Assembly (NCBI GenBank): GCA_933228675.1
Contig: OW121742.1
Coordinates: forward strand, 112,368,239 to 112,432,238
Length of the DNA: 64,000 nucleotides
From: Stomorhina lunata
Taxonomy: Eukaryota > Arthropoda > Insecta > Diptera > Rhiniidae
Direction of reading: 5' to 3'
The position numbers and the translations under genes were made by a program. Each line of letters starts with the position of its first letter. The first letter of the stretch is position 1. Below the pieces are notes generated by a model. The model was not told where the DNA came from. It did no database searches and saw only the letters and a program-made list of their open reading frames with translations. Below are positions 1-12,149 of this stretch, in pieces.

Positions 1-955
1 TTTAGGAAATTTTTCAAAAATGTCCTATTTTTATAGGAAATTTTTCAAAAATTTCCTATTTTTATAGGAAATTTTTCAAAAATTTCCTATTTTTATAGGA
101 AATTTTTCAAAAATTTCCTATTTTTATAGGAAATTTTTCAAAAATTTCCTATTTTTATAGGAAATTTTTCAAAAATTTCCTATTTTTATAGGAAATTTTT
201 CAAAAATTTCCTATTTTTATAGGAAATTTTTCAAAAATTTCCTATTTTTATAGGAAATTTTTCAAAAATTTCCTATTTTTATAGGAAATTTTTCAAAAAT
301 TTCCTATTTTTATAGGAAATTTTTCAAAAATTTCCTATTTTTATAGGAAATTTTTCAAAAATTTCCTATTTTTATAGGAAATTTTTCAAAAATTTCCTAT
401 TTTTATAGGAAATTTTTCAAAAATTTCCTATTTTTATAGGAAATTTTTCAAAAATTTCCTATTTTTATTGGAAATTTTTCAAAAATTTCCTATTTTTATA
501 GGAAATTTTTCAAAAATTTCCTATTTTTATAGGAAATTTTTCAAAAATTTCCTATTTTTATAGGAAATTTTTCAAAAATTTCCTATTTTTATAGGAAATT
601 TTTCAAAAATTTCCTATTTTTATAGGAAATTTTTCAAAAATTTCCTATTTTTATAGGAAATTTTTCAAAAATTTCCTATTTTTATAGGAAATTTTTCAAA
701 AATTTCCTATTTTTATAGGAAATTTTTCAAAAATTTCCTTTTTTTATAGGAAATTTTTCAAAAATTTCCTTTTCTTATAGGAAATTTTTCAAAAATTTCC
801 TATTTTTATAGGAAATTTTTCAAAAATTTCCTATTTTTATAGGAAATTTTTCAAAAATTTCCTATTTTTATAGGAAATTTTTCAAAAATTTCCTATTTTT
901 ATAGGAAATTTTTCAAAAATTTCCTATTTTTATAGGAAATTTTTCAAAAATTTTC
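1..955 (+). repeat. SatA 31-bp tandem array, homogeneous block
   Basis: About 31 nearly identical copies of a 31-bp unit. Each unit is a palindrome with 13-bp arms (ATAGGAAATTTTT) around a single C, followed by a TTTT spacer. The spacer is itself flanked by inverted CCTAT/ATAGG, so the whole array is self-complementary. Orientation is defined as plus when the centre is C and the spacer is T. Only a few single-base variants are visible (near 470 and 740-775), so this block has been homogenised recently. The array runs off the left edge of the window. Confidence 0.97.
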
Positions 956-3115
956 TATTAAAAGAGGAAATTTATTAAAAATTTCTTAGTTTTGTTTAAC
1001 TAAAATTTAAAAATCTCTTTTATCAAACCTTTAAATAATTATCAATTGAAAATAAACTAAAATCTTTCTAGCTGTAGCAAACTTCCCTTTATATTTGTAA
1101 AAAAAAATTGTTTTAGGATTTGAATGTATTTTTTAAGTTTTTATGATGTTTTTTAATACTTTGCCTTTGTTTTGGGGTTTAATTTTTCGACATGCATTTC
1201 ATTTTTCGCTTATTTAACTTCCAAAAAAGCTAGAGCTGCTGCTTAGGCTAGGAATTATTTTTTTGCTAAGGATGAAAACGAAAAAATAGTAAAAACATAG
1301 CAAAAATAAGCAAAATTTTAAGTTGTGGCTTTTGAGCTTCTGTTTAAAGCAAAAATCTTTTCTAGTTTTATTTACCCTACACCATAACAAGAGGGAGTTT
1401 CTAGAGTGTCTGGTCCAATCCAATTCTCAAAAATATCTTGGATTTATAGGAAATTTTTCAAAAATTTCTTGTATCTAAAGGAATTTTTTTTTTAAATTTC
1501 TAAGTTTTTAGGAAATTTTTAAAAATTTTTTTAATTTAAAGAAAATTTTATAAAAATTTCTTATTTTTATAAAAAATTTTTCAAAAATTTCCTATTTTTA
1601 TAGGAAATTTTTCAAAAATTTCCTATTTTTATAGCTAATTTTTCAAAAATTTCCTATTTTTATAGGAAATTTTTCAAAAACTTCCTATTTTTATAGGAAA
1701 TTTTTTAAAAATTTTCTATTTTTATAGGAAATTTTTCAAAAATTTCCAATTTTTATAGGAAAATTTTCAAAAATTTCCAATTTTTATAGGAAAATTTTCA
1801 AAAATTTCCTATTTTTATGGGAAATTTTTCAAAAATTTCTTATTTTTATAGGAAATTTTCCAAAATTTCCTATTTTTATAGGAAATTTTTCAAAAATTTC
1901 CGATTTTTATAGGAAATTTTTCAAAAATTTCCTATTTTTATAGGAAATTTTTCAAAAATTTCCTATTTTTATAGGAAATTTTTCAAAAATTTCCTATTTT
2001 TATAGGAAATTTTTCAAAAATTTCCTATTTTTATAGGAAATTTTTCAAAAATTTCTTATTTTTATAGGAAATTTTTCAAAAATTTCCTATTTTTATAGGA
2101 AATTTTTCAAAAATTTCCTATTTTTATAGGAAATTTTTCAAAAATTTCCTATTTTTATAGGAAATTTTTCAAAAATTTTCTATTAAAAGAGGAAATTTAT
2201 TAAAAATTTCTTAGTTTTGTTTAACTAAAATTTAAAAATCTCTTTTATCAAACCTTTAAATAATTATCAATTGAAAATAAACTAAAATCTTTCTAGCTGT
2301 AGCAAACTTCCCTTTATATTTGTAAAAAAAAATTGTTTTAGGATTTGAATGTATTTTTTAAGTTTTTATGATGTTTTTTAATACTTTGCCTTTGTTTTGG
2401 GGTTTAATTTTTCGACATGCATTTCATTTTCCGCTTATTTAACTTCCAAAAAAGCTAGAGCTGCTGCTTAGGCTAGGAATTATTTTTTTGCTAAGGATGA
2501 AAACGAAAAAATAGTAAAAACATAGCAAAAATAAGCAAAATTTTAAGTTATGGCTTTTGAGCTTCTGTTTAAAGCAAAAATCTTTTCTAGTTTTATTTAC
2601 CCTACACCATAACAAGAGGGAGTTTCTAGAGTGTCTGGTCCAATCCAATTCTCAAAAATATCTTGGATTTATAGGAAATTTTTCAAAAATTTCTTGTATC
2701 TAAAGGAATTTTTTTTTTAAATTTCTAAGTTTTTAGGAAATTTTTAAAAATTTTTTTAATTTAAAGAAAATTTTATAAAAATTTCTTATTTTTATAAAAA
2801 ATTTTTCAAAAATTTCCTATTTTTATAGGAAATTTTTCAAAAATTTCCTATTTTTATAGCTAATTTTTCAAAAATTTCCTATTTTTATAGGAAATTTTTC
2901 AAAAACTTCCTATTTTTATAGGAAATTTTTTAAAAATTTTCTATTTTTATAGGAAATTTTTCAAAAATTTCCAATTTTTATAGGAAAATTTTCAAAAATT
3001 TCCAATTTTTATAGGAAAATTTTCAAAAATTTCCTATTTTTATGGGAAATTTTTCAAAAATTTCTTATTTTTATAGGAAATTTTCCAAAATTTCCTATTT
3101 TTATAGGAAATTTTT
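951..3115 (+). repeat. 1,225-bp higher-order duplication of unique spacer plus SatA
   Basis: A roughly 0.48-kb non-satellite spacer plus diverged SatA units at about 951-1,890 recurs at 2,176-3,115, exactly 1,225 bp downstream. Within the spacer I see only two substitutions (near 1,206/2,431 and 1,326/2,551). The distinctive units around it (for example ATAGCTAATTTTTC and the AAATTTCCAAT variants) are in the same order in both copies. This is a young tandem duplication of a composite block. A 69-codon minus-strand frame in each spacer is copied with the duplication and has no recognisable product. Confidence 0.93.
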
Positions 3116-3985
3116 CAAAAATTTCCTATTTTTATAGGAAATTTTTCAAAAATTTCCTATTTTTATAGGAAATTTTTCAAAAATTTCCTATTTTTATAGG
3201 ACATTTTTCAAAAATTTTCTATTTTTATTGGAAATTTTTCAAAAATTTCCTATTTTTATAGGAAATTTTTCAAAAATTTCTAATTTATATAGGAAATTTT
3301 TCAAAAATTTCCTATTTTTATGGGAAATTTTTCAAAAATTTCCTATTTTTATAGAAAATTTTCCAAAATTTCCTATTTTTATAGGAAATTTTTCAAAAAT
3401 TTCCTATGTTTATAGGAAATTTTTCAAAAATTTCCTATTTTTATAGGAAATTTTTCAAAAATTTCCTTCTTTTATAGGAAATTTTTCAAAAATTTCCTAT
3501 TTTTATAGGAAAATTTTCAAAAATTTCCTATTTTTATAGGAAATTTTTCAAAAATTTCCTATTTTTATAGGAAAATTTTCAAAAATTTCCTATTTTTATA
3601 GGAAATTTTTCAAAAATTTCCTATTTTTATAGGAAATTTTTCAAAAATTTCCTATTTTTATAGGAAATTTTTCAAAAATTTCATATTTTTATAGGAAATT
3701 TTTTAAAAATAAAAATAGGATTGAAAATTTTTTAAAAATTTCCTATTTTTATAGAATTTTTTTATTAATTATTTATTTTATTATTTCCATGGTAATTTTT
3801 ACAAAAATGTTTTATTTCTATGGGAATTATTACAAAAATTTATTATATCTACAGGAGGTTTTTTTTTCAAAAATTCGAATTTTTTTTGAAAATTTTTTTA
3901 AAATTTCTTATTTTTATTTTTGTTGTAAATTTTTCAAAAAATTTTAATGTTATAGGAAATCTTTGAAAACATTTTTGTTATGTCT
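3116..3985 (+). repeat. SatA array, right part, decaying to the edge
   Basis: Plus-orientation 31-bp SatA units continue from the second composite copy. They are well matched up to about 3,690. After that they carry indels and substitutions and fade into T-rich sequence by about 3,985. Decay at the array edge is the usual pattern for satellites homogenised from the middle. Confidence 0.9.
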
Positions 3986-4000
3986 TCTAGACTTAGGACA

Positions 4001-4045
4001 TCCTATGGTCGGCATAGACCGACTATAGTACCATCCTATTTGTAT
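4001..4045 (+). mobile_element. 3' end remnant of the hairpin-ended dispersed repeat
   Basis: The stretch GGTCGGCATAGACCGACTAT, continuing AGTACC...TATTTGT, matches the exit of the longer element at 51,530-52,330 (GGTCGGCTTGACCGACTATA, then ACTTGTTTTT). Both contain the GTCGG/CCGAC stem followed by CTATAG. The rest of the element is not visible here, so this is a short relic. Confidence 0.55.
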
Positions 4046-4814
4046 TTATTTTTGTGCTGCTGTCGCCATTCTTTGCTGCACTTAAAGTATGCAGGCATTT
4101 CATTCCAGTTTCATCTTTTGCTGGCAAAATTTTACAATGACTTGACTTGAGTAAAATGATGTTGTTGCTAGTTTTCACTTTATCCTTTAACATGACTTTT
4201 TTTTATAAACCAAAAAGAATTTTAAACTTAAAGAAACATTTTTTTTCGTTAAATTCAGCTGCTTGTTTTTGTTGTTTTAATTTTTTGACTTTATTGCTTG
4301 GAAAAATTTTAAATAGAAGCAAACCAGCAAAAAAAAAAGAAATTAACTATAAAAAACCAAAGCTCCATATAAAGCCATCAAAAACCGCAGTCAAGACGTC
4401 TGACGTTTGTGAATCAACAGACTGTTGGCAGATTGTGGCTAAATATGGCTGCACATTTCGGAAAAGGTGGAGTCGCAAGTGGTGGGGCATTCAATGTTAT
4501 GGTATCCTCATCTTCTTGTTATTATAGCTGTTAGGGTTGCTGTTGCTTTGAGTTGCCAAACGTTGCAACGTTGCCATCAACTTTTTACAGTTTTGTATTT
4601 TTTTTTTAGTTATTTAAATTCTTCATATATTCAGACAAGGAGAAAATTGTTTGAAAATCTTTAAAGTAGAAAATTGCTTAAACAAACGTAGTCATTTAAG
4701 GTTGATGGGTTAATTTAAATATTAACGAATTCATGAAATTAATTTTAGTTTTCAAAAAACACTATCAGCTTAAATTTGCTGCATAAAATAGTTGCATAAA
4801 ACTTCTCTATTCTA
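4046..4814. other. Unique AT-rich DNA, no gene seen
   Basis: Non-satellite sequence. A 126-codon plus-strand frame runs 4,147-4,527 (contains KYGCTFRKRWSRKWWG) and a 65-codon frame overlaps its end. Neither resembles a family I know and neither has convincing codon bias. I see no promoter or splice sites I would defend. Confidence 0.6.
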
Positions 4815-5030
4815 AATTCTAAATTTTGATAGATAGACAGACAGAAACCCCGAAATTTTTGGTACTTTTGTGTTTCCGTAATTTTTTTTGTATGGGAGCT
4901 TTTTTCAAATACTGCCCGATTTTGAGAAAATTTTGCAGCTACTGGCAAGCACACACACACAGACAGATAGACGGACAGACACACAGACAGATAAACGGAC
5001 AGACTCACAGACAGACAGAAAGACAAAAAT
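4815..5030. repeat. Probable transposon tail ending in an ACAGACAG-rich simple repeat
   Basis: The part from 4,826 to 4,945 (phrases such as TTTTTGTATGGGAGC and AAATACTGCCCGATTTTGAG) has the style of 3' regions of dispersed fly repeats. It leads into CA and ACAGACAG/ACGGACAG repeats at about 4,949-5,020. No coding remnant, terminal repeat or target duplication is visible, so this is a tentative call. Frames on both strands here (4,745-5,026 and 4,826-5,227) are products of the simple repeat. Confidence 0.4.
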
Positions 5031-5034
5031 TCTT

Positions 5035-6870
5035 TAAAAACTTCTTATTTTTAGACGTTTTCTTTTTTATAAGAAATTTTTCAAAAATTTCTTATTTTTA
5101 TATTAAATTTTTCAAAAATTTCTTATTTTTTAAGGAACATTTTCAAAAATCTCTCACGTTAATGGGAGATTTTTCAAAATTTTCTTATTTTTATACGAAA
5201 TTTTTCAAACATTTCTTAGTTTTTTAGGAAATCATTCAAAAATTTCTTATTTTTATACGAAATTTTTCAAAACTTTCTAATTTATATAGGAAATTTTTCA
5301 AAATTTCTTATTTTAATAGGATATTTTTCAAAAATTTATTTTTTTTATAGGAAATTTTTTTAAAATTTCTCACCTTATAGAAAATTTTTCAAAAATTTCT
5401 CATTTTTACGGAACATTTTTCAAAAATTTCTTTTTTTTATTGGAAATTTTTTTAAAATTTCTCACTTTATAGGAAATTTTTCAAAAATTTCTTATTTTTA
5501 CGGAACATTTTTCAAAAATTTCTTTTTTTTATAAAATATTTTTTCAAAATTTTTTATTTTTATAGGAAATTTTAAAAAATTTCTTATTTTTATAAAAAAA
5601 ATTTCAAAATTTTTTTATTTTTATGGGAAATTTTTAAAAATTTTCTTTATTTTGCAAGAAATTTTTCAAAAATTTCTTAATTTTATAGGATTTTTTTTAA
5701 TAAATTTCTTATTTTTATAGGAAATTTTTAAAAAAATTTCTTATTTTTATAGGAAATTTTTTTTTTTAATTTTTTATTTAATAGGAAATTTTCAAAAATT
5801 TCTTATTTCTATGGGAGCATTTTTCAAAAATTTCTTGTTCTTATAGAATATTTTTTCAAAATTTCTTATTTTTATAGGAAATTTTAAAAAATTCTTATTT
5901 TTATAAAAAAATTATAAAAAGTTTTTTATTTTTATAGGAAATTTAAAATTTTTTTATTTTTAAGAAATTTTTCAAAAATTTCTTAATTTTATAGGATTTT
6001 TTAAATAAATTTCTTATTTCTATTTCAAAAATTTCTTTTTATTTTAGGACGTTTTTCACAACTTTTTTTTTATAGGAAATTTTTCAAAAATTTCTTATTT
6101 GTATAGGAAATTTTTTAAAAATTTCTTATTTTTATAGGAAATTTTTCAAAATATTCTTATCTTTATAGGAAATTTTTCAAAAACTTCTTATTTTTATAGG
6201 AAATTTTTCAAAATTTCTTATTTTTATAAGAAATTTTACAAAATTTTTTTACTTTTATAGGAAATTTTTTAAAAAATTTCTTATTTTTATACCAAAATTT
6301 TGAAAAATTTCTTATTTTAAAAGGAAATTTTTAAAAAATTTCTAATTTTCATAGAAAATTTTCCAAAAATTTCTGGTTTATATAGAATGTTATAAAAGAA
6401 TTTCTTATCTACATAGGAAATTTTTCAAAAAAGTTCTTATTTTTATGGGAAATTTTTCAAAAATTTCTTGTTTTTATAGGAAATTTTTCAAAAATTTCTT
6501 ATTTTTATGGGGCATTTTTCAAAAATTTCTTATTTTTATGGGAAATTTTTCAAAAATTTCTTATTTTTAAGGGAAGTTTTTCAAAAGTTTCTTATTTTTA
6601 TGGGAAATTTTTCAAAAATTTCTTATTTTTAAGGGAAATTTTTCAAAAGTTTCTTATTTTTATGGGAAATTTTTCAAAAATTTCTTATTTTTATAGGAAA
6701 TTTTTCAAAAAATTCCAATATTTATAGGAAATTTTTCAAAATTTTCTTATTATTATAGGAAGTTTATCAACAAATTTCTTAATTTTATATAAAGTTTTTA
6801 AAAAAAAATTTCATTTTTTAGGAAATTTTTAAAAATTTCTTATTTTGATCTGAAAATTTTCAAAAATTTC
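5035..6870 (+). repeat. SatA array, old and degenerate (CTTA subtype)
   Basis: Plus-orientation units with frequent indels. The CCTAT of the homogeneous arrays is mostly TCTTAT here, so one base of the palindrome is broken in most units. The last part (about 6,430-6,700) is tidier, with ATGGG and AAGGG variants alternating. The array is interrupted at 6,871 by an inserted element and resumes at 8,158. Confidence 0.92.
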
Positions 6871-7125
6871 TACCCAGTAAAACTTTTCATTACCAAATAA
6901 TGAGTTAAAGAGTTAAACTATTGAACACGAACTACTTACTCATTCGCTGTTTAAGTCATTACATTAACATGGGGATGTCATTGGAGGCAATTACTTACCA
7001 ATTGCAGAAAAGTAATGACTTGGGTAAGCAATTTGAAAGCAACAACAACAACAGCAACAACTTTTTTGTTGTTGTTTTATTAAAAACATATATTTTTAAA
7101 CGAAATACAAAATTTTTTTATGATC

Positions 7126-7192
7126 CCATGGGGGCTCGAACCCAGACCCTCCGACTGCTAGGCAGAGACTCTTCCACTGAGCTACTTCATAT
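7126..7192 (-). repeat. tRNA-derived sequence (SINE head or tRNA relic)
   Basis: On the minus strand, TAGCTCAGTGGAAGAG (A-box-like) is followed by GCCTAGCAGTCGGAGG (anticodon-arm-like) and GGGTTCGAGCCCC (B-box-like), in tRNA order and spacing. The AGC in the loop and the A box resemble tRNA-Ala. The acceptor strands do not pair, so this is not a working tRNA. Downstream on the minus strand it runs into a GTT-rich tract (about 7,041-7,075), a possible SINE tail. Confidence 0.55.
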
Positions 7193-7989
7193 GTTGAAAA
7201 CTTAGCAGCTTATAATTAATATAAACAATTTTTATTTTTAGATCCAAAATCATATGAAAATAACTTTGTTTTTCCCTGCTTTTTTTGCTTTGTTGTAATT
7301 TTTGAAAAAAATATTTTTATACGATTTTTTGTAATTATTTTAAAACTTTTTTAAAATTATTTTAAAACTTAAACAATTTAAATCTTCTTTTTTGTATAAG
7401 TTTTTACATAAGATTGACTCTAACTTACTTAAATGGTACAACCTGTTAAGGTCAAAGTCCGAGCATATTTTAGAATTCCATGGATTTCGATCTTGTGCGA
7501 ATATTCTCCAATTTTATAGGCCAATCATTGAAAAATGTTCCTCTACTTGGTCTTTCTATCGAAGTTTCGGACATCCTCCTCTAATATAAGGTAGTGGTAC
7601 ATTTCAATTCTAATTTTATCCTCTTGATTGTATTTTTTTTCAAGAGAGGGTTACTGGCCCGTAATCCTAACCCATTTTTATCGATCTTATGGGACAACTC
7701 TCGGAACATGTTACAATATTAATGGTTGTTAAACTAGCTCCCCGGGTGATACCATGAGGAGGTGTGTGTCGACAGTTGAGATGAAGGATGACCCAGATAA
7801 GTTGGGCTTACCAAGTTAAGACCAATTAGAATCGTGTTTGGTATTCAACATCTCCTACATAATCAAAATTGACTCATGATGGTATTTTTTCATTAACGTG
7901 AGTTAGTTTTACAGAAGATAATATTTAAGTTCTTAAAATTCAAAAATCATTTAAAAAAACTCTTTTAATAAAAAAAAAACTAAAAAAAA

Positions 7990-8045
7990 TTGTTGCCCTT
8001 GGTGGGATTTGAACCGGGGCCATTCAGTTTAAATTACCATCTTAA
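7990..8045 (-). repeat. tRNA 3'-half-like sequence
   Basis: On the minus strand, GGCCCCGGTTCAAATCCC followed by ACCAAGGGCAACA looks like a tRNA T-arm (GGTTCAAATCC) and 3' acceptor. I cannot find a matching A box upstream, so this is a relic or SINE fragment. It sits inside the inserted element, about 870 bp from the other tRNA-like piece and on the same strand. Confidence 0.4.
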
Positions 8046-8157
8046 TTACAAATAAGTACTTCTGTAATAACTTATTATTTATTCGGATGGTATGTTGTAG
8101 TCGTTACAAGGTAACCAGTTATCAGAGTACTTGCCATTACCAAAGTTTTGCTGGGTA

Positions 8158-8400
8158 TTTCTATAGGAAATATTTGAAAAATTTTAATTCTGATAGGAAA
8201 TTTTTTCAGAAATTTCTTGTTTGGATAGGAATTTGCTCAAAAATGTTCTATTTTTATAATAAAATTTTCCAAAATTTCTTATTGTTATAGGAATGTTTTT
8301 AGAAATTTCTGATGTTTACAGAAAATTTTTCAAAAATTTCTTATTTTAATAGGAAATTTTTCAAGACCTTTTATTTTTATGTGAAATTTATGGAAATATG
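8158..8400 (+). repeat. SatA fragment, degenerate
   Basis: About seven poorly conserved plus-orientation SatA units resume right after the inserted element, so the array once ran on from 5,035-6,870. It ends in AATAATAGTTATTTTCGG. A close variant of that short motif recurs near 19,482, beside the 39-bp inverted repeat. Confidence 0.8.
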
Positions 8401-10649
8401 GAAAATAATAGTTATTTTCGGTCCATGAAAATTAAAGTTTAGATTTTCTAGTAAATTCTAATGAAAAACTTATTTTTTTACAATTAGAATTTATTTTTAT
8501 AAAGCCAGGTTTTCATTTGGTACTTTTGAATGTATATCTAAAGTGAAAAGGGCTTAACTGACAAAAATGTTAAAAAAAAACTTTTTTGTTTTTTTTTTAT
8601 AATTTTAAGCGAATTATGTCTCAAAAATGTTAAAGATAAATTACTACTTTTTGTGAGTTAGTTCATTTTGAATTTTAGCTGAAGTTATGTCTGTATTTGT
8701 TGGTCTCTATTGAAATGGATTTGTATGGCTTTGTAGACTTTTGCCAGCCATTCAGTCGTCCATCGTCTGTCTGGTGGTTTTATTGTTTTAATATTTCATA
8801 TTCATCCATTTCACTCTTTAGTTTCGAGTGCCACGAATTGAATTGGTCAAAATAAATGAAGTAGACTTTAGAAAACCGAGGGAATAGAAACAAATTTTAA
8901 TGAAATGGCTTTTAATAAATAATAAATGAAGTTGGTTTGATGGGCTTTTGTGGGAGGGAGGAAGGGAGAATTAAAGCTTTAATCATTTTTTAAAAGTAAA
9001 TTTTTATATATCCATTAATTATGAACATTTTTCTGTGTTTGTTACTAGAAGTCAATTTTGGAGACATTTTTTTAAATTTTTCTTAAGTTTCATTATTTTA
9101 TTTTGTTCGCTTTAATTAGCTTTCATTAGCTTTTAAGTTTTTCTAAATCCTATTATTTAACTCTAACATTAATTCAAAAAGCCTTTAATTAACGGCAATT
9201 TTAGTTAAGAATTTTAAATAATAGTAAAAAAAATACGACTTTGCTGTCAAACCATGTGTCACTTTGTTTGAAGTCAACAAGTCATCAGTAGTAGTCTTAG
9301 TCATTCATTAAATTACCAAAAAAAGACTAGAAAAAAAATTTACTCTAAAGCAAATTAAATAGGTTTTTTGTTAAAAGAAAAACTTGATGATTTGCCTGCT
9401 AACAAAACCTTTCAACCTTTTTTCTATTGTAGAAAAAAAGAAAATAGAAAAATAATAAAATTCTAAAAAAAATCATATAAGTCCTGCTCCAAAAAAAAAA
9501 GCTTTTTATAGAGAAGTTTTAAAATTTTAACTTTCATTTACTATCTCCATTCTTTTACATTTATCCAACACCACTCCATCACTCACTCACTCATACATAC
9601 ATTCTAAAGTAGGCCTAGCCTAGTTGCCTGCCTGGTTGCCTGCCTTTTTCATGCATTTAATAGCAAACCATCTAGTATTTCAAACTTGAATGAAAAAAAG
9701 TGACAAAAGAAGCTGTCACTCATTGTCAAAGTGAGTAATTTTGTTCATACATTTTTCCATCATCAACATCTATGTATGGATTCCCCAAGTTCCCTATACC
9801 AGTTTTTCGACACTTTTTTTACTCTATAAAATTGTAATGCCTCAACTACTTATTGTCATTCATTGCAACAGAGGCTTTTGCCGTTTTTTCTGAGTTCCTG
9901 CCACACAAACATGAGAAAATTTTATATATTTTTGTTTCTGTTTGTTAACGTGCATGTCAGAGCATGCATTCTATTACTTGTCGGTGCAATGTGGTCAAAA
10001 AATATATTTAAGTTAAGTTTCTTTATCAAGCTCTATAATTTTAGGATTTTGCCTTTCCATACATTGATTTTTCGTATGGTCGTTTTCAAAAATACCATAA
10101 AAAAGTCACCATAAAATCCACTTAAAAAAACCAAGGTACTTTTAGTTTTGTTCCGGACACTTTCAAAGTTGTATTCATCAGCCATCAAATTTCTTTTTTT
10201 TTAACAAAAGTTGAGCTCTTATCCCACTGTAGCTCTTATAATATCATTTTCTAGTGTTACTAGTTCCGTTCCTTAATTCGTTTTTTTTTTGTTCGTTTTC
10301 ATATTAACAGCAAAATAGTTAGTAACTAAGTAATATCTAGTTAGTCTGTTTTTATGTCATTCTATAGCTTTTTATGCCGGCATAAAATAGTTTTTCATAT
10401 ATTTTTTTTACGGGGCCATAAAAGGCAGCTTATAGTATTTTTTTACAATTTCTTTGGCTGCATGAATATTTTTTTTGGTCTGTTATAAAAATTGCACTGA
10501 AAATAATTAAAAAGTTTGCGGTAAATAGCGTTTTGCCATAGAAAAGTATTCAAATATGCACAGGGACATATTTGAAGGGAATTAGATGGAAGTTCAACTG
10601 AGGATTTAAGGGGAAGAAATATGGTTTGAAGGCCTAAACAGAAAAAAAT
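8401..10649. other. Unique AT-rich DNA, no gene seen
   Basis: About 2.2 kb without tandem structure. Frames here, such as 9,863-10,114 (83 codons, hydrophobic), are short and unrecognised. The only small structure is a perfect 18-bp palindrome TTTTATGCCGGCATAAAA at 10,370-10,387. I see no exon, promoter or terminator that can be supported. Confidence 0.6.
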
Positions 10650-11190
10650 TTAAAAACAGAAAATTTTTTTAAAATTTCCAATCAAAATAAGAAAATTTTT
10701 AAAAACCTCCTATAAAAATAAGAAATTTTTATAAAAATTCCAATAAAAATAGTAAATTTTTGAAAAATTTCCTATAAAAATAGGAAATTTTTGAAAAATT
10801 TCCTATAAAAATACGAAATTTTTGAAAAATTTCCTAAAAAGATAGGAAATTTTTGAAAGATTTCCTATTAAACAGGAAATTTTTTTACAAATTTCCTATA
10901 AAAGTAGGAAATTTTTGAAAAATTTCCAATAAAAATAGGAAATTCTTGAAAAATTTGCAATAAAAATAGGAAATTTTTGAAAAATTTCCAATAAAAATAG
11001 AGAACTTTTGAAAAATTTCCAATGAAAATAGTAAATTTTTGAAAAATTTCCAGCAGAAAAATTTTCTTATAAAAATAGGAAATTTTTGAAAAATGTCCTA
11101 TAAAACGAGGAAAATTTTTAAAATTTCCTATAAAAATAGGAAATTTTTGAAAAATTCCTATAAAAATAGGAAATCTTGAAAAAATTTTTA
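10650..11190 (-). repeat. SatA array, reversed orientation
   Basis: Units read GGAAATTTTTG with an AAAA spacer, the reverse complement of the SatA blocks at 1-8,400. They are moderately diverged (several CCAAT and single-base variants). The orientation flips at about 11,185-11,215. Confidence 0.93.
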
Positions 11191-11194
11191 TTAG

Positions 11195-12145
11195 AAATTT
11201 TTAAAAAATTTCCTGTTATTATAGGAAATTTTTCAAAAATTTCCTATTCTTATAAGAAATTTTTCAAAAATTTCCTATTTTTATAGAAAATTTTTCAAAA
11301 ATTTCCTATTTTAATAGGAAATTTTTCAAAATTTTCCTATTTTAATAGGAAATTTTTCAAAAATTTCCTATTCTAATAGGAAATTTTTCAAAAATTTCCT
11401 ATTCTAATAGGAGATTTTTCAAAAATTTCCTATTTTAATAGGAAATTTTTCAAAAATTTCCTTTTTTTACAGAAAATTTTTCAAAAATTTCCTATTTTAA
11501 CAGGAAATTTTTCAAAAATTTCCTATTTTAGTAGGAAATTTTATAAAGATTTCCTATTTTAGTAGGAAATTTTTCAAAGATTTTCTCTTTTAATAAATTT
11601 TCTCTTTTAATAAATTTTTCAAAAATTTCCTTTTTTAATAGGAAAATTTTCAAAAATTTCCTATTTTTATAGGAAACTTTTCAAAAGTTTCCTATTTTAT
11701 AGGAAATTTTTCAAAAATTTCCTATTTTTATAGGAAATTTTTCAAAAATTTCCTATTTTTAAAGGAAATTTTTAAAAATTTCCTATTTTTATAGGAAATT
11801 TTTCAAAAATTTCCTATTTTTATAGGAAATTTTTCAAAAATTTCCTATTTTTATAGGAAATTTTTCAAAAATTTCCTATTTTTATAGGAAATTTTTCAAA
11901 AATTTCCTATTTTTATAGGAAATTTTTCAAAAATTTCCTATTTTTATAGGAAATGTTTCAAAAATTTCCTATTTTTATAGGAAATTTTTCAAAAATTTTT
12001 AATTTTTATAGGAAATTTTTTAAAATTTTTTTATTTTCAGAGGAAATTTTATAGGAAGTTCTTCAAAACTTTCTAATTTTTTTAGGAAAATTTTCAAGGA
12101 TTCTTACTTATTAGAGAATTTTTAAAAAATTTCCTATTTTTATAG
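11195..12145 (+). repeat. SatA array, forward block between two reversed blocks
   Basis: Plus-orientation units with an internal subtype shift. At 11,300-11,640 many units carry a TTTTAAT, TTCTAAT or TTTTAGT spacer. At 11,700-11,990 they are the standard homogeneous type. It is flanked on both sides by reversed SatA, so the 2-kb region reads minus/plus/minus. Confidence 0.93.
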
Positions 12146-12149
12146 GAAA

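Larger units (their letters stand above)
6873..8155. mobile_element. 1.28-kb terminal-inverted-repeat element inserted in SatA
   Basis: The left end CCCAGTAAAACTTT and the right end AAAGTTTTGCTGGG are inverted copies with one mismatch, and SatA lies immediately outside both. Each end is flanked by TA (6,871-6,872 and 8,156-8,157), which could be a target duplication. ATTTCT also stands directly outside ACCCAG...CTGGGT on both sides, so a 6-bp duplication is equally possible. The target is itself repetitive, so the superfamily is unresolved. No transposase is visible, and frames at 6,921-7,205 and 7,392-7,589 are unrecognised. It contains two tRNA-like pieces, listed separately. Confidence 0.5.

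Noticed and set aside
1..955. CRISPR-like array (regular short palindromic repeats)
   Set aside because: Repeats are directly adjacent, with a constant TTTT joiner and no variable spacers. The setting is a eukaryotic satellite, and there are no cas genes.
3228..3446. Frames inside SatA (for example 3,228-3,446 and 44,254-44,481) reading KFFKNFLFL-type repeats
   Set aside because: Translations of the satellite unit; they end where the unit varies.
4147..4527. 126-codon frame, longest non-repeat frame in the window
   Set aside because: Not recognisable, hydrophobic and lysine stretches typical of AT-rich DNA, no splice or start context. Kept only as a note on the unique stretch.
7126..7192. 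Functional tRNA-Ala gene
   Set aside because: A-box and B-box signals are present, but the acceptor strands do not pair and the T stem is imperfect.
10370..10387. 18-bp perfect palindrome TTTTATGCCGGCATAAAA as a regulatory site
   Set aside because: A single occurrence with no context; chance cannot be excluded in 64 kb of AT-rich DNA.
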